Assembly: GCA_964612995.1 (NCBI GenBank) | Contig: CAZTGE010000033.1 | Location: 1 to 34,313 of the forward strand | From: SLQH01 sp964612995 | Lineage (GTDB): Bacteria > Planctomycetota > UBA11346 | DNA: 34,313 bases | Direction: 5' to 3' | Part shown: positions 26,556-34,313 of the stretch, piece by piece | Numbering within the stretch: the stretch's first letter is position 1 | How the letters are laid out: every line of letters begins with the position of its first letter | The notes under the pieces: generated by a model | What the model saw: only the letters and a program-made list of their open reading frames with translations | The model's database searches: none | Told to the model about the DNA's origin: nothing | Translations under genes and position numbers: made by a program

Positions 26556-26586
26556 GGACCCGTCGACGCACGGCGCCGACGGGTCC
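26556..26586 (-). terminator. Hairpin between rpmE and prfA
   Basis: A perfect 10-bp stem (26556-26565 with 26577-26586) with an 11-base loop. It lies 20 bases after the rpmE stop and 21 bases before the prfA start. There is no T tract; it may lower read-through into prfA or separate the two messages. Confidence 0.5.
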
Positions 26587-26606
26587 CGGTCCACGCTGCG
26601 AGGCGG

Positions 26607-26876
26607 TTACTTCTTCTTCTTGAGCAGGTTCGAGAGCCGCGCGCCGTACTTGTTGCCGAACTTCTCGACGCGGCCCGCGGTATCGACGATACGCTGCTCA
26701 CCGGTGTAGAACGGGTGGCTGGCGCTGGTGACGTCGAGCTTGATCAAGGGCAGCTCCTCGCCGTCGACGGACACGGTGTCCTTCGACTTGATCGCGCTCT
26801 TCACCTTGAACATGGTGCCGGTGACGCTGTCCTGGAAGATGACGTCGCGCACCTTGGGATGGATATCGCTTTTCAT
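26607..26876 (-). CDS. rpmE: 50S ribosomal protein L31, type B
   Basis: An 89-residue L31 of the zinc-free type B. It starts MKSDIHPKVRDVIFQD and has the family segment SHPFYTGEQRIVDTAGRVEKF, then a basic lysine-rich tail. The zinc-binding cysteines of type A are absent. It binds between the two ribosomal subunits. It lies between rplI and prfA in a same-strand block. Confidence 0.93.
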   Translation of the reverse strand: MKSDIHPKVRDVIFQDSVTGTMFKVKSAIKSKDTVSVDGEELPLIKLDVTSASHPFYTGEQRIVDTAGRVEKFGNKYGARLSNLLKKKK

Positions 26877-26896
26877 GTCTGGTCCTTCCCTACGCC

Positions 26897-27430
26897 TCAG
26901 GCCTGCTCGGCAGATTCGTCGACGGTCGACGCATCCACTTCTTCAATCACCTCGTCGAGGCTCTTGCCGGTCGGATCGGCGTCGACCACCTCGACGGTGA
27001 TCGTGGCCTCGACTGCGCTGTGCAACTTGACGAGGACCTCGTAGCGGCCCAGTTCCTTGAAATTCTCGTGCAGATGGACCTGACGCGGGTCCACCTTCAC
27101 ATTGTGCTCGGCGAGCTTGGCCACGATCTCTCGGATGCCCACACTGCCGAAGAGGTGGGTGCCGTGGGCGACCTTGGCCGGGATCCGCACGGCCATGCCG
27201 TCGAGATCCTTCTTCTGGGCCAGAGCCTGACCCTGGGCCTCGAGATCGGCCTTGCGCGCGCGCTCCTGCAACACCTCGATCTGGCGCTTGGCCGCGGCGC
27301 TGGCGGGAATCGCCTTGCCCTCGGGGAAGAGGTAGTTGCGGGCGTACCCGGCCTTCACCCGAACGATGTCGCCCATGCTGCCGAGCTTGAGGACGTTGCT
27401 GGTGAGGAGGACTTCGGTGGTCGATGCCAT
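26897..27430 (-). CDS. rplI: 50S ribosomal protein L9
   Basis: A 177-residue L9. The N-terminal domain has the family block GDIVRVKAGYARNYLFPEGKA, then the long connecting helix and the C-terminal RNA-binding domain (GIREIVAKLAEHNVKVDPRQV). It is longer than the usual 148-150 residues because of an acidic C-terminal tail of about 25 residues. AAGGAG lies eight bases before ATG 27430. It belongs to the conserved rpsF-ssb-rpsR-rplI order. Confidence 0.95.
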   Translation of the reverse strand: MASTTEVLLTSNVLKLGSMGDIVRVKAGYARNYLFPEGKAIPASAAAKRQIEVLQERARKADLEAQGQALAQKKDLDGMAVRIPAKVAHGTHLFGSVGIREIVAKLAEHNVKVDPRQVHLHENFKELGRYEVLVKLHSAVEATITVEVVDADPTGKSLDEVIEEVDASTVDESAEQA

Positions 27431-27443
27431 GCGAATGCTCCTT

Positions 27444-27701
27444 TCAGTCGCCCACGTACGGCAGCAGACCGACGAACCGCGCACGCTTGATGGCGATCTT
27501 CAGCTGGCGCTGGTAGTACGAGGAGACGTTGTTCTTCTTCCGCGGCTGGATCTTGCCCTGCGCGGAGACGTAGCGCTGGAGGGTGCCGATATCGCGGTAA
27601 TCGATCTCGAACACCTTCTCGCGGGTGAACCGGCAGGGCTTGACCACCTCCTGCCGACGCGTGCGCTTGCGACGCTTCAATTTGCTGGACTTGAAAGCCA
27701 T
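27444..27701 (-). CDS. rpsR: 30S ribosomal protein S18
   Basis: An 85-residue S18, which binds with S6 on the platform of the small subunit. The core FEIDYRDIGTLQRYVSAQGKI and the arginine-rich RQLKIAIKRARFVGLLPY end are unmistakable. A basic N-terminal extension with KRRKRTRRQ precedes them. GAAGG lies near the ATG at 27701. It is 13 bases upstream of rplI and 58 bases downstream of ssb. Confidence 0.95.
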   Translation of the reverse strand: MAFKSSKLKRRKRTRRQEVVKPCRFTREKVFEIDYRDIGTLQRYVSAQGKIQPRKKNNVSSYYQRQLKIAIKRARFVGLLPYVGD

Positions 27702-27759
27702 GGCGGCCTTCCCTTCTCTGGACGTGCTTGACTGGATTGGAGGAGAGATGAGCGAGGGA

Positions 27760-28236
27760 TCAGAACGGCGGTTCGTCGTCGGCCTCGCCGCCCGGACCGG
27801 AGGCCGGACCGGAGGCCGGACCGGAGGCCGGAGGCGGTGGTGGAGCCGAATGATCGTCGCGATCCTTCGGCGGCGCCCCGCCGCCACCACCGTCTCCACC
27901 CCCACGACTGTCGAGGAACTGGACGGTGTCGGCGGTGACCCGGAGCTTGGAGCGCCGGTTGCCGTCGCGATCTTCCCACTGATCGAGCTTGAGTCGCCCT
28001 TCGACCAGGCAGGACCGGCCCTTGGTCAGGTACTGGCCCACCAGCTCGGCCGTCCGCCCCCAGCATTCGACGTCGACGAAGGTGGTCTCCTCCTTCATCT
28101 CGCCGTCGCCGGTGCGGTAGCGCCGGTTGATGGCCAGCCCGATATCGGCCACGGCCCGCTCGTTGGCGAAGAACCGGACCTGCGGATCGCGCGTCAGGTT
28201 ACCGGCGATGATCACGCGGTTGTAGCTGACTGCCAT
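27760..28236 (-). CDS. ssb: Single-stranded DNA-binding protein
   Basis: A 158-residue SSB. The OB fold covers residues 1-110 (YNRVIIAGNLTRDPQVRF, ECWGRTAELVGQYLTKG and related blocks). A glycine-rich and proline-rich linker follows, and the protein ends in the acidic tip DDEPPF that recruits partner proteins. The linker contains three perfect 12-bp repeats (27794-27829) encoding PASG units. GGAG lies five bases before ATG 28236, inside the end of rpsF. A GTG two codons upstream is less likely. Confidence 0.95.
   Translation of the reverse strand: MAVSYNRVIIAGNLTRDPQVRFFANERAVADIGLAINRRYRTGDGEMKEETTFVDVECWGRTAELVGQYLTKGRSCLVEGRLKLDQWEDRDGNRRSKLRVTADTVQFLDSRGGGDGGGGGAPPKDRDDHSAPPPPPASGPASGPASGPGGEADDEPPF
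27794..27829 (+). repeat. Three perfect tandem 12-bp repeats within ssb
   Basis: The unit GGACCGGAGGCC occurs three times head to tail at 27794, 27806 and 27818, coding for repeated proline-alanine-serine-glycine in the disordered SSB linker. Being a multiple of three, it can change length without breaking the frame. Confidence 0.85.
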
Positions 28237-28238
28237 GA

Positions 28239-28601
28239 TCACTCCCTTCCGACGGCGGCCGCGGCGGCCTCGGCCTTGCGCTTCTCGCGCTGGGCACGGA
28301 TCGCGTCGTAGCTCTTGCCATCGCGGGCGATGATCAGCTGGCGCATGACCATGTCATTCAAGCGGCAACGCCGCTCGATGCGCTCGATCGCGTCGCTCTC
28401 GGACCGGAAGTACCCGAAGAGGAAGACCGCGCTGTTCTGGTCGGCGATCTTGTAGGCGAGCTTGCGCTCCTCCCACTTCTCGAGTTCGATCCACTCCGCC
28501 CCCTCCTGCTCGTAGAGACCGCGAACGGTCGCCAGGGCGCCTTCGAAGTCGGCATTGGCCAGAGCCGGGTTGAGGAGAATGGTGCATTCATAGGTGCGCA
28601 T
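28239..28601 (-). CDS. rpsF: 30S ribosomal protein S6
   Basis: A 120-residue S6. It starts MRTYECTILLNPAL and carries the family block WEERKLAYKIADQNSAVFLFGYF, followed by an alanine/lysine-rich tail after residue 100. S6 pairs with S18 on the small subunit. AAGGAT lies about ten bases upstream of ATG 28601. It is the first gene of the rpsF-ssb-rpsR-rplI unit. The 101-bp gap between it and rpsT shows a small hairpin at 28625-28643. Confidence 0.95.
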   Translation of the reverse strand: MRTYECTILLNPALANADFEGALATVRGLYEQEGAEWIELEKWEERKLAYKIADQNSAVFLFGYFRSESDAIERIERRCRLNDMVMRQLIIARDGKSYDAIRAQREKRKAEAAAAAVGRE

Positions 28602-28702
28602 GCGCTGGGATCCTTACATGTCATGCGGTTGCTCGCGGACCGCGGCGCGACTGCGCTCGCGGGAGGCAGGGCACCCTCCCCGCCCCGAGGTGTGGGTGAC
28701 GC

Positions 28703-28975
28703 TCAGGCCTGCGACTGTAGGCCTGCGACCCGACGCGCCATGACCGACTTGCGGCGGCTGGCGGTGTTGCGGTGCATGACGCTGTGGCACGCGGCCTGAT
28801 CCACGCGCTTCATGTAGCGCTGGAGCAGGCTGGAGGCATCCTCCGCCTTGCCATCATGCACCGCACGATCGATCTTCCTGCGCAGGGTCTTGAGCTCGGT
28901 GCGACGCGCTTTGTTGCGCATCCGCCGTTCCTCGCTCTGACGCAGGCTCTTCTCTGAACTCTTCCTGTTCGGCAT
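28703..28975 (-). CDS. rpsT: 30S ribosomal protein S20
   Basis: A 90-residue, very basic, alpha-helical S20. It has MPNRKSSEKSLRQSEERRMRNKA at the start in the usual style, ELKTLRRKIDRAV in the middle and the conserved HRNTASRRKSVMARRV near the end. It binds 16S rRNA early in assembly. AAGG lies four bases before ATG 28975. It is normally transcribed alone; here it sits between the TPR gene and rpsF on the same strand. Confidence 0.93.
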   Translation of the reverse strand: MPNRKSSEKSLRQSEERRMRNKARRTELKTLRRKIDRAVHDGKAEDASSLLQRYMKRVDQAACHSVMHRNTASRRKSVMARRVAGLQSQA

Positions 28976-29017
28976 ACAGCCTTCTCCATTCGACCAGACG
29001 GGCCCCTGGCCGACTGG

Positions 29018-30370
29018 TCAGGAGCCTCTGCAGGCGTTCAATCGTTGGGCGGCGTCCTTGTAGCCGAGGTCGATCTCGACCACCTTGGTGTAGTCGGCCG
29101 CCGCATCATCCTTGTTGCCCATGGCCTCGTGGACCCGTGCCCGGTGGTAGAGGGTGTCCTTGAAGCCCTCGGACATGGGGTCCTCGATCAGGGAGAGGCA
29201 GGATGTAAATTGGTCGCGGGAGAGATCAAGCAGATTCTTCTTGGCGAAACAGTGCCCGAGGTAGCGGTGGGCGTCGCGCTTGAAGCGCGGATCCTTGAGC
29301 GCCTGCTGGAATTCGCTCGCCGCGCCGTCGATGTCGCCGCGCTTGAACAGCCGTTGGGCGAGATTGAAATGGTGCCCCATCTCGGTCGGCTGCCGCTCGA
29401 TCCGCTTGCGGTACTCGGCGATCTCCAGATCGGTCAACTGCTCCTGCAGCGGCGCCGGATCCTGTCCTGCGGCCTTGGCCTGTTCGATGGCGTGACGCAG
29501 GATCTGGACCTCGAGGTCCCCCAGCCGCATGGTGACCACGAAGTCGTGGGCGTCGACCTCCTGCGCCTTGAGGTAGGATTCGCGCGCTCCATCGAAGTCC
29601 TCGAGCCGCCGCATGATATCGCCACGCTTGATCCACAGATGCTTGTCCTGCGGATTGCGCGCGAGGTCCTCATCGCAGTAGGCGAGCACCTGACGCGCGT
29701 CGTCGGCGGTACGGATGATCTTGTTCATCGCCTCCTGCTTCTTCGCCTGGTCGGAGTCGGCGATGTTGGCCTGGTAGTCGGCCTGGGCGCCGCGGCCGGG
29801 ACGCTGCTCGCGGGCGCGGATCGCCTCCCAGGCCCGCGCCTTGCGCGTGGCATCGGGGTAGAGCTTGTGGCCCTTGCAGCTCATCTCGAACTCGGAGAGG
29901 GTGGAGATGGCGGCATCGAGCGAATCGAAATCCTTGGTGTCGTTGAACCGGTCCATGTGGGCGTGGGCCAGGTTCCACAGCAGATCCGGGTTGTGCAGCC
30001 CGGTCGCTTGCCCCTCGCGGTAGAACAGGATCGAGGCGTCGATCATCCCCTTCACGCCGGTCTGATAGACCTTGTGCGCCGCCTCGCCGGCGGCGAGCAG
30101 CGCCTTGATGTCGGGATTCTTGCTCACCCGCTTGACCGCCGCCGCCAGTTGCTTGTACGGATCCTTGGTGAGCGAGAGGGTGGGCATGAAGCCCCCCTTC
30201 TTCCCGCTCTCCCGCGCCCGGCGCTTGGACGCGTCGATCAACAGGGACAGATTGTCGAGGTTGGTCGGGTCGAGCTCGTGGCATTCCACGGTCAACTCGA
30301 TGGCCATATCGTAATTGCGGCGTTCGATCGCCTGTTTCGCCTTGGCCAGATGCTTGCTCAGGTCCACCAT
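29018..30370 (-). CDS. Tetratricopeptide-repeat protein
   Basis: A 450-residue soluble protein built mostly of TPR-like helix pairs: AIERRNYDMAIELTVECHELDP near the start (about residues 13-34), several units between 220 and 300, then NLAQRLFKRGDIDGAASEFQQAL, DAHRYLGHCFAKKNLLDLSRDQF and VHEAMGNKDDAAADYTKVVEID toward the end. No signal peptide, membrane helix or enzyme domain is visible. TPR proteins act as assembly platforms; the partner is unknown. Its stop is 43 bp from the rpsT start. The ribosome site before ATG 30370 is weak. Confidence 0.75.
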   Translation of the reverse strand: MVDLSKHLAKAKQAIERRNYDMAIELTVECHELDPTNLDNLSLLIDASKRRARESGKKGGFMPTLSLTKDPYKQLAAAVKRVSKNPDIKALLAAGEAAHKVYQTGVKGMIDASILFYREGQATGLHNPDLLWNLAHAHMDRFNDTKDFDSLDAAISTLSEFEMSCKGHKLYPDATRKARAWEAIRAREQRPGRGAQADYQANIADSDQAKKQEAMNKIIRTADDARQVLAYCDEDLARNPQDKHLWIKRGDIMRRLEDFDGARESYLKAQEVDAHDFVVTMRLGDLEVQILRHAIEQAKAAGQDPAPLQEQLTDLEIAEYRKRIERQPTEMGHHFNLAQRLFKRGDIDGAASEFQQALKDPRFKRDAHRYLGHCFAKKNLLDLSRDQFTSCLSLIEDPMSEGFKDTLYHRARVHEAMGNKDDAAADYTKVVEIDLGYKDAAQRLNACRGS

Positions 30371-30480
30371 GACAGACTTTCGTCGGGGAATGTGTCAGAA
30401 TCGCATGATTGCAATTGCTCTTCGCACTCAAAGCTATACGCATGTCGTCGAACGGCAAGGCGCTACCGGGAGACTGACCC

Positions 30481-31059
30481 ATGGGTGCACCCGCAACCGG
30501 ATCCCTGACCATCCGTCGATATCCGGATCCGATCCTGCGCGCGACGGCCCAACCGATCACCACCTTCGGCGACCCGCTGCGCCAGCTGGTCGATCGGATG
30601 TTCGTGACCATGCGCGAGGACGGTGGCGTGGGGCTGGCCGCGCCGCAGGTCGGCGTCAGCCAACGGCTGTTCATCACCGACCATCACGCCGGCCGCGAAG
30701 ACCTGCCCCCGGCCCCGCGGGTGTGGATCAATCCGCGATTCGAGCGCTGCGAGGGGACGGTGCTCAACGAAGAGGGCTGCCTCAGCCTGCCCGGTCTCTA
30801 CGCGAACGTCGAGCGCGCGGCCCGCTTTGACGTGGTCTACCAGGACCCGGACGGCGCCGAACAGCGCATCCACCTCGACTTCGAGGCGGGCGAGTTCCTC
30901 GCCATCGTGGTCCAGCACGAGTACGACCATCTCGAAGGTCGGCTGTTCATCGACCACCTCAGCCACGGGCAATTGGCCATGCTGCGCCGCAAGCTCAAGG
31001 AGCTCGAGAAGGCCTTCAAGAAGCAGGCCGGCACCAGAGGAGCGGTGCTACGGCGATGA
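30481..31059 (+). CDS. def: Peptide deformylase
   Basis: A 192-residue metalloenzyme that removes the formyl group from the N-terminal methionine of new proteins. All three motifs are intact: GVGLAAPQ (49-56), EGCLS (98-102, metal ligand Cys100) and HEYDH (146-150, two histidine ligands and the catalytic glutamate). A basic helical tail follows. GGGAG lies about nine bases before ATG 30481. Its stop overlaps the start of the histidine kinase gene by four bases, so the two proteins are probably made together. There is no fmt gene next to it, which is the usual partner. Confidence 0.95.
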   Translation: MGAPATGSLTIRRYPDPILRATAQPITTFGDPLRQLVDRMFVTMREDGGVGLAAPQVGVSQRLFITDHHAGREDLPPAPRVWINPRFERCEGTVLNEEGCLSLPGLYANVERAARFDVVYQDPDGAEQRIHLDFEAGEFLAIVVQHEYDHLEGRLFIDHLSHGQLAMLRRKLKELEKAFKKQAGTRGAVLRR

Positions 31060-31856
31060 ACGACCGTCCGACCGATCGCTTCAAGTTCGAGCTGCCCGAG
31101 GACCCGGCCCGACGCGACCGGCTCGCCGAACTCGGCCAACTCGCCGGCGGCCTGGTCCACGAGATCAAGAATCCGCTCGGAGCCATCGACCTCAACGTGC
31201 AGATGCTGCAGATGCAGCTGGCCCAGGACGATATCGACCGCGAGAAGGCGCGTCGCCGCCTGCAACGCATCGCCGACGGCACCCGACATCTCGGCCTGAT
31301 CGTCGCCTCGTTCCTCGACTTCGCCCGCCCCGGCCGGCCGGAACCCGACCGGGTCGACGTCAACGCGCTGCTGACCGAACTGCTCGAGGAGCAGCGCGAG
31401 GTCTTCGCCGAGGACAACATCACCATCTCGCTCCACCGCGCCGAGGATCTCGCCGCGGTCCCGGCCGACCCGGCCCAGCTGCGCGCGGTGTTCCTCAACA
31501 TCCTGCTCAACGGTCGCGACGCGCTGCGCGAGAAGGACCTCCCCCGACGGATCTTCATCGCCACGCGCAACCGCCGCGGGCGCATCAGCGTGGTCATCGC
31601 CAACAACGGCCCGCCGCTCAGCGGCGAGGCTGCGGCCCACCTGTTCGACCCCTTCTTCAGCAGCAAGGAGCAGGGTACGGGGCTCGGGCTGTCGATCGTC
31701 CACCGACTGGTCGAGCTGCACGGCGGCCGGGTCTGGGTCAACTCCGATCCGGACCAGGGCGTGAGCTTCACCATCGAACTACCGACCAACCTCGGTCCCG
31801 CCCGCACACGGCTGCAGCTCCCGCAACCCGAGGCCGACGCCACGGTCCACGAATGA
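31056..31856 (+). CDS. Sensor histidine kinase (soluble, NtrB-like core)
   Basis: A 266-residue kinase of two domains only. The HisKA dimerisation domain has the H-box LVHEIKNPLG with the phosphorylated histidine at residue 35. The HATPase domain shows an N-box-like NILLNGRDAL and the G-boxes FSSKEQGTGLGLSIV. There is no membrane helix, PAS or other input domain, so the signal must come through a partner. The start overlaps def (ATGA), and the stop is 25 bases from the response regulator gene. It presumably phosphorylates that regulator. Confidence 0.92.
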   Translation: MNDRPTDRFKFELPEDPARRDRLAELGQLAGGLVHEIKNPLGAIDLNVQMLQMQLAQDDIDREKARRRLQRIADGTRHLGLIVASFLDFARPGRPEPDRVDVNALLTELLEEQREVFAEDNITISLHRAEDLAAVPADPAQLRAVFLNILLNGRDALREKDLPRRIFIATRNRRGRISVVIANNGPPLSGEAAAHLFDPFFSSKEQGTGLGLSIVHRLVELHGGRVWVNSDPDQGVSFTIELPTNLGPARTRLQLPQPEADATVHE

Positions 31857-31881
31857 GCCACCTTTCCAGAAGAATGCCTGC

Positions 31882-33324
<1,443 letters not shown>

Positions 33325-33356
33325 GCCCCGGCCGCCACGCGGCCGCATACGCAGCG

Positions 33357-34097
33357 CTACTGCTCACGCGGCAGGGTCAAGACCTCGGCCGCCTGCTGCG
33401 CGACCCACAGGTCGGTGCTCTGGGCCAGCTTCTCGAGATGACTGAGCACCGCGGGCCGGCCACGCTCGGCGACGCGTGAGGGTGCGGCCAGACGCACCAG
33501 TGCCGCCAACTGCGCCGGCACCGCCTCGGCATCCAATGCGCCGCGCGGATACTCCAGGTCGGAGTGGTCCTGCTCGAGCTGGGTCAGCAACAGGGTGCCA
33601 CGGCCGTCATCGACCCGTACGAGACAGGCGTCGTCGTCAGTGAGCGCCCAGACCAGGCGCTGCCGTTCGCCGCCGCGCCCACGCAGGTGCACCGCGAGCA
33701 TCGGCACCGCCGGACGCCCATGCTCGAAGGCGCGCAGTTCGCCGACGCTGAACCCCTCGCCAAAGCTGGCCGTGCGCCGCCAGTCGACATCGCCGTCGGC
33801 CGCGACCCGCGCCAGCTGCAGCTGTGCACCCGGCGCCACGGCCACCAGGGCGGTCGCCCCATCGCCGAGGTCGATCACCTGGCGCGGGCCGACGCTGCGA
33901 TCGCTGGCGTCGTCGTCGAGCTCCAGACCGGTGGCCTCGGCCAGCGTCCGCGCGACCTGGCGGTAGGCCGGCGCTTCGAGCGCGGCGAAATCGGTGTCGA
34001 TATGGTCGAGCAGGGGGCTGCCCGACGGCTGACGTGGCGCGCACGCGCCCCCCACCGTCAGCAACGCGACCAGGACGAGGAAGACGAGGCGTTTCAT
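33357..34097 (-). CDS. Putative lipoprotein of unknown function
   Basis: A 246-residue protein with an N-terminal hydrophobic signal of about 18 residues ending in GGAC, so Cys19 may be lipidated. The residue at position -3 is glycine, which makes the lipobox non-canonical; ordinary signal-peptidase cleavage after ACA is an alternative. The mature part is rich in aspartate, alanine and arginine with alternating strands in the middle and helices at the end. I do not recognise a domain. The start codon lies in the loop of a 7-bp hairpin (34086-34104) and GAGG is only three bases upstream. It is transcribed toward the regulator gene, ending 33 bp away. Confidence 0.65.
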   Translation of the reverse strand: MKRLVFLVLVALLTVGGACAPRQPSGSPLLDHIDTDFAALEAPAYRQVARTLAEATGLELDDDASDRSVGPRQVIDLGDGATALVAVAPGAQLQLARVAADGDVDWRRTASFGEGFSVGELRAFEHGRPAVPMLAVHLRGRGGERQRLVWALTDDDACLVRVDDGRGTLLLTQLEQDHSDLEYPRGALDAEAVPAQLAALVRLAAPSRVAERGRPAVLSHLEKLAQSTDLWVAQQAAEVLTLPREQ

Positions 34098-34133
34098 ACG
34101 CCTCAGGATGGCCCGGCCGAAGGCGTATCAAGC

Positions 34134-34149
34134 GTGATCTGGCGATCAC
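34134..34149 (-). promoter_or_regulatory. Operator-like palindrome upstream of the lipoprotein gene
   Basis: GTGATC (34134-34139) and GATCAC (34144-34149) form a perfect 6-bp inverted repeat with a four-base spacer, about 37 bp before the lipoprotein start codon. It has the size of a dimeric regulator site. No clear promoter boxes accompany it. Confidence 0.3.
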
Positions 34150-34202
34150 AAGCCGACAACGATCAGCCGGTTGCATGGTGCAGGTGCCGCCGGCCACCCC
34201 CT

Positions 34203-34301
34203 GGCCATCGGCGATGGCCGATGGACCCCGACGGGCGAGCCGCAGGAACAAACGTGAAGCTTTTTGCAGAGGGGGCGCTGCCCCCTCGCGGCTTCGCCGC
34301 G
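34203..34301 (+). repeat. Cluster of three hairpins at window end
   Basis: Three perfect inverted repeats follow one another: GGCCATC/GATGGCC (34203-34219), an 8-bp stem GAGGGGGC/GCCCCCTC (34269-34287) and CGCGGC/GCCGCG (34287-34301). Between them lies AAGCTTTTTGCAGAG. No gene is read into this stretch inside the window. It may be a terminator or the edge of a REP-like repeat that continues beyond 34313. I see no gene between 34098 and 34313. Confidence 0.45.
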
Positions 34302-34313
34302 TACCCCCACGCG

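Noticed and set aside
29045..30508. 487-codon open frame opposite the TPR gene
   Set aside because: It is valine/leucine/glycine-rich without motifs, and it would overlap the def start; the minus strand encodes clear TPR helices.

Overview
Likely organism. The window is about two-thirds G+C and densely packed with bacterial genes on both strands. It carries core genes (ligA, mnmG, glyA, purL, prfA, def and the rpsF-ssb-rpsR-rplI ribosomal block) next to exported beta-propellers, a secreted glycoside hydrolase, GYF_2-type and TPR proteins and a MoxR/DUF58/transglutaminase operon. Gram-negative features include a possible lipoprotein and a sigma54-dependent regulator. The mix, with an enlarged LigA and a PurL carrying PurS-like repeats, suggests the PVC group, perhaps Planctomycetota. 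That is an inference from gene content only; no rRNA gene is present to test it. I see no tRNA, rRNA or CRISPR array and no transposase gene.

Layout. 1-1119: end of a mobile repeat, a PTS EIIA-Ntr-like protein and an HU/IHF-like protein (minus). 1446-5664: moxR-DUF58-tgpA-like operon (plus), with ATGA overlaps. 5682-10237: ligA, a 74-residue zinc-ribbon membrane protein and mnmG (minus). 10512-14929: exported PQQ-type propeller, glyA behind a ZTP riboswitch, then a LOG-family protein and a ComF-like protein. 14999-19290: Asp-box exported protein, a trypsin-fold protein without catalytic residues (minus), a DUF457-type membrane protein, and a secreted GH-A-like hydrolase (minus). 19488-24334: HTH protein, fused purL (minus), phosphomannomutase/phosphoglucomutase. 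24459-30370 (minus): GYF membrane protein, prfA, rpmE, rplI, rpsR, ssb, rpsF, rpsT, TPR protein. 30481-33324: def-histidine kinase-NtrC-type regulator operon. 33357-34097: putative lipoprotein (minus).

How the genes work together. Several units are linked by four-base stop/start overlaps: moxR/DUF58/transglutaminase and def/kinase. The ribosomal block runs as a compact minus-strand unit. One-carbon and purine metabolism are represented by glyA, which appears to be controlled by a ZTP riboswitch, and by purL.

Main discoveries. (1) A dispersed non-autonomous element (three copies at 1-69, 10340-10420 and 16597-16759) has CAGGG...CCCTG-type inverted ends. One copy is flanked by a perfect 10-bp direct repeat, GTAGCCGACC. 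It looks like a hairpin-forming MITE, perhaps mobilised by an ISAs1-type transposase. (2) A ZTP (pfl) riboswitch lies before glyA, with a second hairpin overlapping its P3 arm. (3) There are several unusual proteins: a trypsin-fold pseudoprotease, a LigA with an inserted repeated module, a PurS-PurS-PurL fusion, and a deformylase translationally coupled to a soluble two-component kinase.
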